Positions 51,739 to 60,430 are shown, counted from the stretch's first letter. The stretch: 64,000 nt of DNA from Halorubrum sp. CBA1229 (GCF_003721435.2 NZ_CP054585.1:2356001-2420000); one strand, 5' to 3'. Translations and numbers: made by a program. Notes: generated from the letters alone by a model not told the origin.

Positions 51739-52333
51739 GCCCCCAATTCACGAGCGAGCGGCATGACGGCTTCGGAACCGACCGGTCACCGGCCGCGAAT
51801 CGAGCCCTCGTCGGCCCGGGGGTCGGCTCGGCGTCGACCTCCCCGACCGGCTTCCTTCGAGTCCGCAGCGCCCACTCGAAATCCGTCGTGTCAGGCCGGG
51901 TGAGGGCCGTGAACCGAACGACTCCGGCCATGAGAGCGATACGCGGCCGCTCCCGATGAGACGCGCTAATAAATGGGATACCGATATACCGAATTCGATC
52001 GACCCCGATCACGAAGCCGCTTCGACGACGCCGTCGCCTCGTTCCGCGGAGACCCCCGCCAGTTCGTCGCGGCGGGTTCGACGCGACGGATTCGACGCGT
52101 CGGCCATCTCGGTGCTGCTCTGCGGGCGTCGACGCGTTCGGTCGGGTCGACGAGGGAGTCGAGAAACCGCTGGACTCCCGTTAGACGGGGGCCTCGGTAC
52201 TCATAGGGCTCGTCGTCGCTGGTGCCGAGGCAGCTCGGAGCGGTGCATCGTCATCGGCCGGTCAACCGTACTCGCCTCGCGAACTAAAACCGCCGGGTCG
52301 GCGGCTGGGTCGGTCGGGTGGGGGAGGGCGCGA
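51739..52333. other. 595-nt region without a convincing gene
   Basis: Open frames here (for example 51973-52206 plus strand) are Arg/Ser-rich and lack haloarchaeal acidic composition, so I treat them as noise. Notable content: a TTTATTAG-like AT-rich patch at about 51965-51975, followed by a partly repeated TACCGATATACCGA sequence. A GGTTTTAG box on the minus strand at about 52284-52292 is followed by frames that stop quickly. It may be a decayed gene or a regulatory region. Confidence 0.4.
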
Positions 52334-52801
52334 TCAGTAGCCGAGCTCCTCGTAGTCTTGGGGGGTCTCTTCCGGGGCGAGCCGCAGGAACCGGAGCTCG
52401 CGGACGCCTTTCACCGTCCGTCCCGCGTCGACCGGGGCGACGAACCGCGGCGCGCGGGCGGCCGGTAGCGCCTCTCCGCCGCGTTCGACGGCCAGCACCG
52501 CGTCGAGCGCCGTCCGGAGCGGGACGCAGACGGCGTAGCCGTCGGCCGCGACGCGGACGTGGGTCGCGTCGGGGTCGACCGTCACGTCCGGGCGGTCCAG
52601 CAGCGCCCCGACGGTGACTCCGCGCCAGGTGCCGCCCCAGCGCTCCCCGCTGGCACACAGGAACTCCTCGGCGGCCGTTTCGAGCGCCGCGTCGGCGAGC
52701 TCGTCGAGCGCGACGACGCCCTCGGCGAGCCCGCGCAGCCGGACCTCGACCGCCGCCGCGTCGGGATCCGAGGCGCCGGACTCCCGTCGGCTCAGTCCCA
52801 C
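52334..52801 (-). CDS. Stand-alone sulfite oxidase-like molybdopterin domain
   Basis: 155 residues, start GTG 52801 (the only possible start, since an in-frame TGA lies three codons upstream). The region EEFLCASGERWGGTWRGVTVGALLDRPDV resembles the molybdopterin-binding (PF00174) core, with a Cys at the usual Mo-ligand position. The final VKGVRELRFL also fits. It is much shorter than complete enzymes and lacks the dimerisation domain. It may act with another subunit or be a non-enzymatic cofactor binder. A 13-codon mini-ORF overlaps its start. Confidence 0.7.
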   Translation of the reverse strand: MGLSRRESGASDPDAAAVEVRLRGLAEGVVALDELADAALETAAEEFLCASGERWGGTWRGVTVGALLDRPDVTVDPDATHVRVAADGYAVCVPLRTALDAVLAVERGGEALPAARAPRFVAPVDAGRTVKGVRELRFLRLAPEETPQDYEELGY

Positions 52802-52833
52802 GGCGGGTCACCCCCGTGCTCGTTCGGACTCAT
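52792..52833 (-). CDS. 13-codon mini-ORF overlapping the next start
   Basis: ATG at 52833 reads MSPNEHGGDPPWD and stops at 52792-52794, inside the start of the GTG-initiated molybdopterin-domain gene. It could be a leader peptide that couples translation of the weakly initiated gene. A TTTTGTAC TATA-like element is about 25-30 nt upstream of this ATG. Low confidence that it is translated. Confidence 0.3.
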   Translation of the reverse strand: MSPNEHGGDPPWD

Positions 52834-53042
52834 ACTGACGCCGACGGGGCCGACACGTACAAAAGGTCCGCTCGTTTTCGGGAGCCGAGGTCGCGAACGA
52901 ACATATTCGACTGCGGCCGCGACCCCGCGCTCGCGGCCGCGATCGTCGGGGCGGCGACAGTCGCGGCCGCGACTGTCGCGACGGCTCGGTCCGGACTCCC
53001 GGTTCTCGCTCGCTGTCCACTTATAAATACTCTCGCGGCGGG
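52834..53042. other. Intergenic region with strong palindromes
   Basis: No gene seen. It contains three copies of a CGCGGCCGCGA-type sequence (at about 52912, 52931 and 52961). The last lies in a perfect 26-bp palindrome. A TTATAAATA sequence is at 53021-53029, directly downstream of the gene fragment ending at 53043. Confidence 0.5.
52954..52979. repeat. Perfect 26-bp palindrome
   Basis: Centred between 52966 and 52967, with 13-base arms (left arm GCGACAGTCGCGG). No spacer. It could form a cruciform, be an operator, or be a target site for a protein that binds symmetric DNA. Confidence 0.8.
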
Positions 53043-53294
53043 TCAGTCGCCGCCGTGGCACGACCCCGCGTAGGCGTTCCACCGGTCGATCCCGTTCGGA
53101 AGCCGGCGATCGGTGCCGGCGTCGAACGTCGCCGCGCACTCCGCGACCGCTTCCGCCGCGGTCGGCGGGGCGTCGTCGCGATCAGGCGTCCCCTCCCGAT
53201 CTTCTTCGTCCTCCCGCTCGATACTCGTCTCGCGCGTGCTCGGACCCTCGGGACGGGTCGCCGCCGCCGATTCCGAGCCTGCGTCAAATGTGTA
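53043..53294 (-). pseudogene. Coding-like reading frame without a start codon
   Basis: From the TAG at 53295-53297 to the TGA at 53043-53045 the frame is open for 83 codons with strong haloarchaeal codon bias (GC-rich third positions) and acidic composition. Its C-terminus reads ECAATFDAGTDRRLPNGIDR and ends AYAGSCHGGD. There is no ATG, GTG or TTG in frame. It is probably a 5'-truncated gene, or a sequencing frameshift hides the start. It lies just downstream of the Zn/Cd ATPase gene on the same strand. Confidence 0.5.
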
Positions 53295-53386
53295 CTACGG
53301 GTGGCACGTCTCTCCCGAGACGCCGGTCCTTAATAATAGTTCATGTTTGTTTCGGGCGTCGGGAGCGAGGGCCTCGCGTCGGCCGG

Positions 53387-55783
53387 CTACTCGTACGACT
53401 CGGGTTCGATCCCGGAGAGCCGCATCGCGTTGCCGGTGACACCGAGGCTCATTCCCATGTCGCCGACGACGACCGCGGCGGCGACGCTCACGAGCCCCAG
53501 CGGCACCCCGACCGCGAGCAGCGCTTTCACCCCCAGACTCGCCCAGATGTTCTGGCGGATGACCCCGTTGGCCGTGTGCGAGAGCGCGTACAGGTACGGG
53601 AGCTTCGCCACGTCGTCGCCCATCAGCGCGATGTCGGCGGTCTCCAACGCCGTGTCCGTCCCCGCGGCGCCCATCGCGACGCCGACCTCGGCGGTCGCCA
53701 GCGCGGGCGCGTCGTTGATCCCGTCGCCGACCATCGCCACCTCGCCGTACTCGGCCTGCAGCGACTCGACCGCCGCGACCTTATCTTCCGGCAAGAGCTC
53801 GGCGCGGTACTCGTCGACGCCGACCCGCTCGGCGATCGCTCGCGCCGTGCCCTCGTTGTCGCCCGTCAGCATCACGACGCGCGTCACGCCGAGCTCGCGG
53901 AGGCGCTCGACCGCGCGCTTCGAGTCGGGCCGCACCTCGTCGGCGACGGCGACCGCCCCGGTCAGTTCGGTCGCCGTCCCGACGAGCACGACGGTCTTCC
54001 CCTCGCGCTCCAGCGCTGCGAGCGTCCCCTCGCCGAACGCCCCGTCGTCGGAACTCCGCGACTCGGAGGCCGCGTCGCCCTCGGTCACGACCCCGCCGTC
54101 GGTCTCGGCGCGGGCCCGCGAGAGGTCGAAGCCGAGCTCCTCGAACAGCGCCGGGTTCCCGGCGTAGAACGTCTCGCCGTCGATCTCCGCCCGGACGCCC
54201 TTCCCGGTGAGGCTCTCGAAGCCCGACGGCTCCGGGAGGTCGGTCGCCCCCGCGCGGTCGGCCCGGTCGAGGATCGCGGCCGCGATAGGGTGTTCGCTCC
54301 GGCGTTCCAACGCCGCCGCCCGCCGGAGCAGCGTCGCCTCGTCGGCGTCGCCGAGCGGGACGAGGTCGGTGACCGCGAGCTCGCCCTTCGTGAGCGTCCC
54401 GGTCTTGTCGAGCGCGACGGCGTCGACGTCGCCCATCGCCTCCAGGTGGTTCCCGCCCTTGATCAGGACGCCGTTCTTCGCCGCGCTGGTGATCCCGGAG
54501 ACGACCGAGACCGGCGTCGAGATGACGAACGCGCAGGGGCAGGCGATCACCAGCAGCGTGAGCCCGCGGACGAACCACGTCCCCCAGTCCGCGGCGAAGA
54601 CGAACGGGTAGCCGGCGAGCTCGACCGTCACCGGGTCACCGATGAGAATCGGCGGCAGCGCGGCCGTCAGGATCGCTAACACGACCACGACCGGGGTGTA
54701 GTACCCCGCGAAGCGGTCGACGAATCGCTCCGTCTCGGTCTTCTCGGCCTGCGCGCCCTGCACCAGCTCGATGATCCGCGAGAGGGTGGAGTCGCCGGCG
54801 GTCGAGGTCACCTCGATCTCGAGGTACCCCTCCTCGTTGATCGACCCCGCGAACGCCTCGTCGCCGACCGCCTTGTCGACGGGGACGCTCTCGCCGGTGA
54901 TCGGCGACTCGTCGACCGCGCTCTCCCCCTCGGTCACCGTCCCGTCGAGGGGGACCTTCTCGCCCGGCCGGACGATCACGGTCTCGCCGACGGCGACGCC
55001 GTCGGTCGGAACGGTTGTCTCCCCGCCCTCGCGCCTGACGGTGGCCTCGTCCGGCGACAGCTCCATCAGCTCGCGGAGCGAGTCGCGGGCGCGATCCATC
55101 GCGTAGTCCTCCAGGAGTTCGGCGACGCTGAAGAGGACGGCGAGCGTGGCCGCCTCGACGAAGTACCCGATCCCCGTCGCGGCGAGGATCGCGGTCCCCA
55201 TCAGCAGGTCGATATCGAGGCTCCGGTTCAGCGCCGAGTAGTAGCCGCCGCGGACGACGGGGAGTCCGCTGGCCGCGACGGCGCCGAGGAACAGCACGTC
55301 CGCGAGCGTGAGCGGGGCGCCGAGCACGCTCGCCACCGCGGGGTTCGAGCCGGTCAGGACGAACTCGAACAGGAGCCCGGCGACGACGAGGACCGCGCCC
55401 ACCCACGTCTTCTTCGCGCGCGGCGTCGTCCAGACCTCGGACGGGGGCGCGACGGCGACGCCGCCGGACCCCCCGTCGGCCTCCCCACCGCCGTCACCGT
55501 CGGCGCTTCCCTCACCGTTCGACCGGCCGCCGGTGACCTCGTAGCCGACGCCCTCGATCGCCGCGACCACGTCCTCCTCGGTCGTTCGCTCGGCGTCGTA
55601 CGTGACCGTCGCGGTCCCGGCGGTGGGATTGAGCGCAACCTCGACCACGCCGTCGACGCGTTCGAGGGCGTTGTCGACCTTCCCGGCGCACGACGGGCAG
55701 TCCATCTCGGGGACCGCGAGGCCGGCGGTCAGCTCGCGTCGCTCGCCGGTCGCGTCCACCTCGTTCTCCGACTCGTCACTCAT
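53387..55783 (-). CDS. zntA: P1B-type heavy-metal ATPase, Zn/Cd (ZntA) subtype
   Basis: 798 residues. An N-terminal HMA domain has C29-x2-C32 (MDCPSC), then a Gly/Asp linker and eight membrane helices. Motifs: TGES (297-300), CPC at 415-417 (IACPCAFVIST), phosphorylation D459 in DKTGT, and GDGINDAPAL. The last helix has DMGMSLGVTGNAMRL; this DMG with the DCPSC HMA motif points to Zn/Cd/Pb export rather than Cu+. An inverted repeat overlaps its promoter. An HTH gene lies upstream on the same strand. Confidence 0.88.
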   Translation of the reverse strand: MSDESENEVDATGERRELTAGLAVPEMDCPSCAGKVDNALERVDGVVEVALNPTAGTATVTYDAERTTEEDVVAAIEGVGYEVTGGRSNGEGSADGDGGGEADGGSGGVAVAPPSEVWTTPRAKKTWVGAVLVVAGLLFEFVLTGSNPAVASVLGAPLTLADVLFLGAVAASGLPVVRGGYYSALNRSLDIDLLMGTAILAATGIGYFVEAATLAVLFSVAELLEDYAMDRARDSLRELMELSPDEATVRREGGETTVPTDGVAVGETVIVRPGEKVPLDGTVTEGESAVDESPITGESVPVDKAVGDEAFAGSINEEGYLEIEVTSTAGDSTLSRIIELVQGAQAEKTETERFVDRFAGYYTPVVVVLAILTAALPPILIGDPVTVELAGYPFVFAADWGTWFVRGLTLLVIACPCAFVISTPVSVVSGITSAAKNGVLIKGGNHLEAMGDVDAVALDKTGTLTKGELAVTDLVPLGDADEATLLRRAAALERRSEHPIAAAILDRADRAGATDLPEPSGFESLTGKGVRAEIDGETFYAGNPALFEELGFDLSRARAETDGGVVTEGDAASESRSSDDGAFGEGTLAALEREGKTVVLVGTATELTGAVAVADEVRPDSKRAVERLRELGVTRVVMLTGDNEGTARAIAERVGVDEYRAELLPEDKVAAVESLQAEYGEVAMVGDGINDAPALATAEVGVAMGAAGTDTALETADIALMGDDVAKLPYLYALSHTANGVIRQNIWASLGVKALLAVGVPLGLVSVAAAVVVGDMGMSLGVTGNAMRLSGIEPESYE

Positions 55784-55808
55784 TACGTGGAGAGACGGCC
55801 CTGACGGC

Positions 55809-55835
55809 GATAAGCCTTAGTTGGAAATCTCCAAC
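55809..55835 (-). promoter_or_regulatory. Promoter and operator-like dyad of the Zn/Cd ATPase gene
   Basis: TATA-like CTTATCGCC (minus strand, around 55806-55814) sits 26-31 nt before the ATG. Directly upstream, over the BRE position, is a perfect dyad GTTGGA-AATC-TCCAAC at 55820-55835. This is the expected place for a metal-responsive regulator to act. Confidence 0.55.
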
Positions 55836-55863
55836 GTTCTCCGTCCGCCGACCCTCGGATCGC

Positions 55864-56622
55864 TCAGTTCCGCGGTGCGGGGACGTCGTCGGCCCGTGGC
55901 TCGCGGTCGACGTGGGCCTTCGCCAGCAGCTCCTCGGCCCGACGGAGCCTGTAGGTGAGCGTGGACCGCGGGACGTCGAGGTGGGCCGCGAGCTCGCCCG
56001 CGTCGACCGCTCGCGGCGACTCGTAGTAGCCGTGTTCGACCGCGGCCCTGAGCGCGGCCTCCTGCTCGGGGGAGAGCCCGACGCCGCCGGCGTCCCCGTT
56101 CGACTCGCCCGGCGCGCCCGAGACGCTCGCCGTCCTGAGCAGCTCCGTCCGAGCGGCGTCGCCGACGGCCGCGCGGAGCGCGTCGAAGAACGCACCCACG
56201 TCGCCCTCGCCGGAGTGGATGAGCCGCCAGGTGTAGTGGCGCCCCTCGTGGCGCGTCTCGAACAGGACGCCGTCGCCGAGGTGGTTCCGCGCCAGGTGAG
56301 GGACCGACGCGCAGACGGGCGTGGGCTCCCAGTCGGTGTACAACACGAGCGTGTCGTCGGTCCGGTCGAGGACGCGGGTCGTCTGGGTCGCCCCGCAGTC
56401 CTCGGTCGCGAGGCAGTCGGCGTAGTAGTCGCCGTCGGTGAAGGCGGTCTCGACGGCCGCGAGCGCCTCCGAAGCGCCCGTCGCGTGGTCGACGCGCCAG
56501 AGGTGGTCGTCGGTGGCGTGCAGCGACAGCGACCGCACCTGCGCGCCGGGGTGGTCGGCGAGCGCGTCGGCCACCCTGTTGCGCCCCGGCTCGTACTCGA
56601 GGGCGAAGGCGAGTTCGCGCAT
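55864..56622 (-). CDS. Bacterio-opsin-activator-type HTH regulator (HTH_10)
   Basis: 252 residues. The N-terminal two-thirds is a haloarchaeal sensor-like domain (LAFALEYEPGRNRVADAL...VLYTDWEPTPVC). The C-terminal HTH_10 reads LSPEQEAALRAAVEHGYYESPRAVDAGELAAHLDVPRSTLTYRLRRAEELL. Five cysteines, including DCLATEDC, could sense metal or redox state. It is 80 nt upstream of the Zn/Cd ATPase on the same strand, so it is a candidate regulator of it. ATG 56622 (MRELAFALEY) is preferred to upstream Met codons. Confidence 0.8.
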   Translation of the reverse strand: MRELAFALEYEPGRNRVADALADHPGAQVRSLSLHATDDHLWRVDHATGASEALAAVETAFTDGDYYADCLATEDCGATQTTRVLDRTDDTLVLYTDWEPTPVCASVPHLARNHLGDGVLFETRHEGRHYTWRLIHSGEGDVGAFFDALRAAVGDAARTELLRTASVSGAPGESNGDAGGVGLSPEQEAALRAAVEHGYYESPRAVDAGELAAHLDVPRSTLTYRLRRAEELLAKAHVDREPRADDVPAPRN

Positions 56623-56887
56623 GCGACCACCTACGCGGTACGCGGACATAACAGGTGGGCCCGTCGCGGTCCGCGCCCGCGACGCATCTGCGCTCGATTC
56701 CGAGCTTCCGCGGCCGACTCCCGACGCGGGCGAATCTGTGGGCGTCGCCATCGCGGCTCCGGCCGCGGATCGCGATTTGCTATATCTGCATGCAATTTAT
56801 CAGCTCGAGATCCGAACGTGTTCGGCTGGATTTCTCCCCCGTGAGAACACGCGAAACCGGGTTCGGTGGGTCGTTCATACACCGGGT

Positions 56888-57322
56888 ATGGTCGAGAAGA
56901 CGGACCGAACCACCGGATCGGGCGGCCCGCGCTCGGCGGACGGCCGACGCTTCGAGGTGTTCGTCCGCGAGGAGGAGTCGGATCCGCTCCGACACGTCGG
57001 CACCGTCGCGGCGCCGACGCCGGACGTCGCTCACGAGGAGGCGAGCAAGCTCTTCGCCTGGTACGCCCGCGACGTGTGGGTCTGCCCCGCCGAGGAGACG
57101 CACCGCTACTCCGCCGAGTCGCTGGCGGCCGACGACCGGTCGTCAGGCGGCGAGTCCACCGAGTCCGCCGCCGCCGCGTCGCCCGCCGACGGCGACGACG
57201 AACCGCGCGTGTACGAAGAGACCGAGGGGACGCCGACCGTCACCTGCGGCGGTGCGCCGGTCGAGGACGATTCGGAGTCCATCGCGCCCGACGACGCGTC
57301 GACTCCGGAGGGCGACCGATGA
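56888..57322 (+). CDS. Radical SAM-partnered PaaB-like protein (Htur_1727 family type)
   Basis: 144 residues. A PaaB-like domain (RFEVFVREEESDPLRHVGTVAAPTPDVAHEEASKLFAWYARDVWVCPAE) is followed by a flexible acidic tail containing TVTCGGAP. I recognise this as the haloarchaeal protein family defined by its pairing with a radical SAM enzyme (TIGR04031-like, 'rSAM-partnered candidate RiPP'). Its stop overlaps the rSAM start (ATGA). Whether it is a modified precursor, a recognition chaperone or a subunit is unknown. Confidence 0.75.
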   Translation: MVEKTDRTTGSGGPRSADGRRFEVFVREEESDPLRHVGTVAAPTPDVAHEEASKLFAWYARDVWVCPAEETHRYSAESLAADDRSSGGESTESAAAASPADGDDEPRVYEETEGTPTVTCGGAPVEDDSESIAPDDASTPEGDR

Positions 57323-58542
57323 TCTCGGTCAGCAAGCTCCTCTGCGGGCTCGACGCCGAGAGCGACGGGCTGCGGTACGACGCCGCCGCCGACTCGAAGA
57401 AGCCGCAGATCACGGACGACAAGCAGCAACGCCCGGTCGTCGTCTGGAACACGACGAAGCGGTGTAACCTCTACTGCGAGCACTGCTACGCCGCGGCCGA
57501 CAAGGAGGGGGCGCCGAACGAGCTGTCGACGGCGGAGGGGAAGTCGCTCATCGACGACCTCGCCGAGTTCGGCGTGCCGGTCCTCCTCTTTTCCGGCGGG
57601 GAGCCGCTCGTCCGCGAGGATCTCGCCGAGCTCGTCTCGTACGCCGACGACGCCGGGATCCGGCCGGTCCTCTCGACGAACGGGACCCTGCTCACCCGGG
57701 AGAACGCGCGGGAGCTGAAGGAGGCGGGACTCAAGTACGCCGGCGTCTCGGTGGACGGGCTCCCCGAGCGCAACGACCGGATCCGGGGAGAGGAGGGCGC
57801 GTTCGACGCCGCCGTCCGCGGGATCGAGGCGTGCCTCGACGTCGGGCTCAAGACGGGGCTCCGCTACACGATCACCGAGCACAACGTCGACGACCTCGCG
57901 GGCGTCGTCGACCTCCTCGTCGACGTCGGCGTCGACCGCTTCTGCTTCTACCACCTCGACTACGGCGGGCGCGGGGCCGAGATCGCCGACGTGGACCTGA
58001 CCCCCGAGGCGACCCGGCAAGCGGTCGCCGACCTCTGTGACCTCACCCGCGAGTACCACGCGGCGGGCGAGGAGATCGAGACGCTGCTCGTCGGCAACTA
58101 CGCCGACGCCGGCCACCTCGTGGAGTACGCCGACCGAGAGATCGGGACGGACCGCGCCCGGCTGATCTACGAGCACCTCCGGCGCAACGGCGGCGACCCC
58201 ACCGGCGAGCGCGTCGCCGACGTCGACCCCGTCGGCAACGTCCACCTCACGCAGTTCTGGCAGGGGTACTCCCCCGGCAACGTCCGGGACCGCTCGTTCG
58301 GCGCCATCTGGACCGACGAGTCGAACCCGCTCCTCGACGGGCTCCGGAACCGCGAGGAGCGGCTCACCGGGCGGTGCGCGGACTGCGCGTACAAGGAGAT
58401 CTGCCGCGGCGGCTCGCGGCTCCGCGCCCTCTCGGCGCACGGCGACCCGTTCGCGCCCGACCCGAAGTGCTACCTCACCGAGACGGAGCGCGACGGCGCG
58501 GCCGCGCTGAGCCGGCTCTCCGGCGAATCGCCGGCGGACTGA
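57319..58542 (+). CDS. Radical SAM/SPASM domain enzyme
   Basis: 407 residues. Radical SAM cluster C49-x3-C53-x2-C56 (CNLYCEHC), SAM-binding FSGGEPL, and a SPASM C-terminus (CADCAYKEICRGGSR...DPKCYL). The tail resembles AhbD/NirJ-type heme-modifying enzymes and TIGR04053-type proteins; a RiPP-modifying role is the alternative, given the coupled partner gene. The two stretches VWNTTKRCNLYCEHCYAAA and GVSVDGLPERNDRIRG are canonical. It overlaps the partner gene by 4 nt. Confidence 0.88.
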   Translation: MISVSKLLCGLDAESDGLRYDAAADSKKPQITDDKQQRPVVVWNTTKRCNLYCEHCYAAADKEGAPNELSTAEGKSLIDDLAEFGVPVLLFSGGEPLVREDLAELVSYADDAGIRPVLSTNGTLLTRENARELKEAGLKYAGVSVDGLPERNDRIRGEEGAFDAAVRGIEACLDVGLKTGLRYTITEHNVDDLAGVVDLLVDVGVDRFCFYHLDYGGRGAEIADVDLTPEATRQAVADLCDLTREYHAAGEEIETLLVGNYADAGHLVEYADREIGTDRARLIYEHLRRNGGDPTGERVADVDPVGNVHLTQFWQGYSPGNVRDRSFGAIWTDESNPLLDGLRNREERLTGRCADCAYKEICRGGSRLRALSAHGDPFAPDPKCYLTETERDGAAALSRLSGESPAD

Positions 58543-58548
58543 GTCGGG

Positions 58549-59160
58549 TCACTCCGCGACGCCCTCGAACACGTCCGTGACGAGCTTCGCCTGCGCGGCC
58601 CGGAGCCGCTGTGAGAGCGCCGACTTGCTGATATCGAGCTCGTCGGCGAGCTCGCCGAGCGAGACGTCGCCGTCGTCGTCGAAGTACCCCCGGACGACGG
58701 CGAGCTCCATCCCCTCGCGCTGTTTCGGGGTGAGCGCCGAGAGGTCGACGGTCGCCTGCTCGGTCGACTCGGGGCCCGTGACCACGGCGAGCCGGACCAG
58801 CCGCACGCGGTCGAGGACGGACCTGAGCGCCGCGACGACCTCGCGGACGGCGGCCCGGTCGTCGACGTACGACGTGACGAGCACCGTCCCCTCGTCGACC
58901 CGTCGAACGTGGGGGACGTGGCCGAACTCCTGGAAGACGCGACAGAGGCAGTCTTCGGAAACCTCGCCGCGGTCCCGGCGGATCCCCTCACCGCCGGCCG
59001 GGTGGACCTCCACCGTGCATTCGTCGCCGACCGCGTTCACGGTGACCTCGGACGCGCTCTCCGCCTGCGTGACCATCGGGCAGTCCCACTCGTCCGCCGG
59101 ATCGACTTCGAGGTCGACGCGGAGCTGTCGTTCGCCGCCTTCGCCCTCGAGTTCGACCAT
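58549..59160 (-). CDS. Bacterio-opsin-activator-type HTH regulator (HTH_10)
   Basis: 203 residues. N-terminal domain of about 130 residues with a CLC motif (SEDCLCRVFQEFGHVPHVRRV) and other Cys. C-terminal HTH_10: LTPKQREGMELAVVRGYFDDDGDVSLGELADELDISKSALSQRLRAAQAKLV. It is convergent with the radical SAM gene, 6 nt from its stop, and may regulate it. The CLC cysteines suggest heme, metal or redox sensing (inference). A CCTAAG box about 27 nt upstream supports the start. Confidence 0.8.
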   Translation of the reverse strand: MVELEGEGGERQLRVDLEVDPADEWDCPMVTQAESASEVTVNAVGDECTVEVHPAGGEGIRRDRGEVSEDCLCRVFQEFGHVPHVRRVDEGTVLVTSYVDDRAAVREVVAALRSVLDRVRLVRLAVVTGPESTEQATVDLSALTPKQREGMELAVVRGYFDDDGDVSLGELADELDISKSALSQRLRAAQAKLVTDVFEGVAE

Positions 59161-59264
59161 GCGGGCGCTCGGTCCGCCGTCGGCTTAGGCGTTCTGCGCG
59201 TCCTCACGGATCGAAAAAACGAGTCGGACGCCGGGTCGATCGGGGCCGTTCGGCGGGTTTCGAC

Positions 59265-60308
59265 TCAGTCCTCGGACTCGGGCGCGGCCTCCTCGGCCGC
59301 GGGCTCCTCGGCGCTCTCGTCGGCCGCCTCGCCCTCCTCGGAGCGGGCCGCGACCAGGGCGCCGCTGGCGACGCTGTACATCGGCTCCTCGGCCGATCGC
59401 ACGCCGCTGATCGAGAACGGGATGTTCGCGTCCGAGAGGTGGTCGGCGAACAGGTCCTTGAACCCGTTCGGGCTGGAGGTGCCACCGGTGACGACGACGG
59501 GCACGTCGAGGCCTTCCTCGACGTCCTCCTCGTCGACCTCGCGGGTGATGTTCTCGATGACGTAGTCGAGCAGATTCTCGTAGTAGATGGCGAGCGCGCC
59601 CTCGACGCCGCCCACGTCGGTGCGGAAGTCGAGCTCGAAGTCGTCCTCCTTGATGCTCGTCACCTTGTCGACCGGGGTGCCGGTCGCCTGCGAGGTCTGC
59701 TCGTCGATCCAGTCGCCCCCGCGGGCGATGGAGAACTTCATGACGGGGACCGCGTAGTAGGCGAGACAGACGTTGGTCATCCCAGCGCCGAAGCTGATCC
59801 CGAGCCCGGTGAAGTTGTTGTCCGCGAGCTCGGAGTAGATGACCGCCATCCCCTCGTTGATCGGCTCTGGGTCGTACCCCATGTCGCCGAGCATCGACTC
59901 CAGCGTCTTCTCGTGGTAGAGCGTCGTGAGCCCGGAGTCGATCGGGTCGGCCGGGCTGGAGTAGAAGAGGCGCTCGTTGGGCTTCGAGGGCTCGCCGACG
60001 ACCTGCTCGGTGATGAGCTTGATCATCGGGATCGCGGAGGCCTCGTCGCTGGATAAGATCCCGTGCTGCATCGGGCGGCGGGTCTCCTTGTTAAAGATGT
60101 TCGCGAAGTTCAGGGCGTCGTCGCCGACGACGTACACCTTGTCGTCCTTGCGGATGTGGAGGACGTCGCTGCGGGAGAGCATCTGCTCGGCCATGTCGCT
60201 GTACTCGATCTCGACGAACGAGTTCCGCTGCTGTACGAACACCGTCTCCGCTCCTTCCTGTCGACCGGAGAGGATGTTCATCGTACCGACGTCAAGGCCT
60301 TTGGCCAT
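59265..60308 (-). CDS. Haloarchaeal actin homologue (salactin/volactin type)
   Basis: 347 residues. Actin/MreB/ParM-fold motifs: phosphate-1 loop [10 protein letters not shown] at the N-terminus, phosphate-2 loop [15 protein letters not shown] (about residue 170), and adenosine motif [13 protein letters not shown] (about 275). It ends in an acidic Ala/Glu tail. It matches the haloarchaeal filament-forming actin-like proteins called salactin (Halobacterium) and volactin (Haloferax). ATG 60308 is supported by a GTTTATGAC box about 27 nt upstream. It is divergent from the lipid prenyltransferase gene. Confidence 0.85.
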   Translation of the reverse strand: MAKGLDVGTMNILSGRQEGAETVFVQQRNSFVEIEYSDMAEQMLSRSDVLHIRKDDKVYVVGDDALNFANIFNKETRRPMQHGILSSDEASAIPMIKLITEQVVGEPSKPNERLFYSSPADPIDSGLTTLYHEKTLESMLGDMGYDPEPINEGMAVIYSELADNNFTGLGISFGAGMTNVCLAYYAVPVMKFSIARGGDWIDEQTSQATGTPVDKVTSIKEDDFELDFRTDVGGVEGALAIYYENLLDYVIENITREVDEEDVEEGLDVPVVVTGGTSSPNGFKDLFADHLSDANIPFSISGVRSAEEPMYSVASGALVAARSEEGEAADESAEEPAAEEAAPESED

Positions 60309-60430
60309 ACGCGTTCTTTTATTGCACACGTCATAAACGTTCGTGGCTGATTCCGAGCGGAGAGAATCGCGCGGCGCCGACGGAGCCCTCTCGCTCGAAT
60401 CCCGGGTCGTTTATGTGGCGCGCCGCGGTG

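Noticed and set aside
51973..52206. 77-codon plus-strand ORF
   Set aside because: Arg/Ser-rich, non-acidic, low haloarchaeal codon bias, no homology I recognise.
52150..52260. Minus-strand frame containing DDEPYEYRG as a gene remnant
   Set aside because: No start codon and mixed third-position composition; too weak to call.
53387..55783. Copper (CopA) specificity for the P1B ATPase
   Set aside because: The DCPSC metal-binding domain and the DMG motif in the last helix fit the Zn/Cd subgroup; CopA-type last-helix motifs are not seen.
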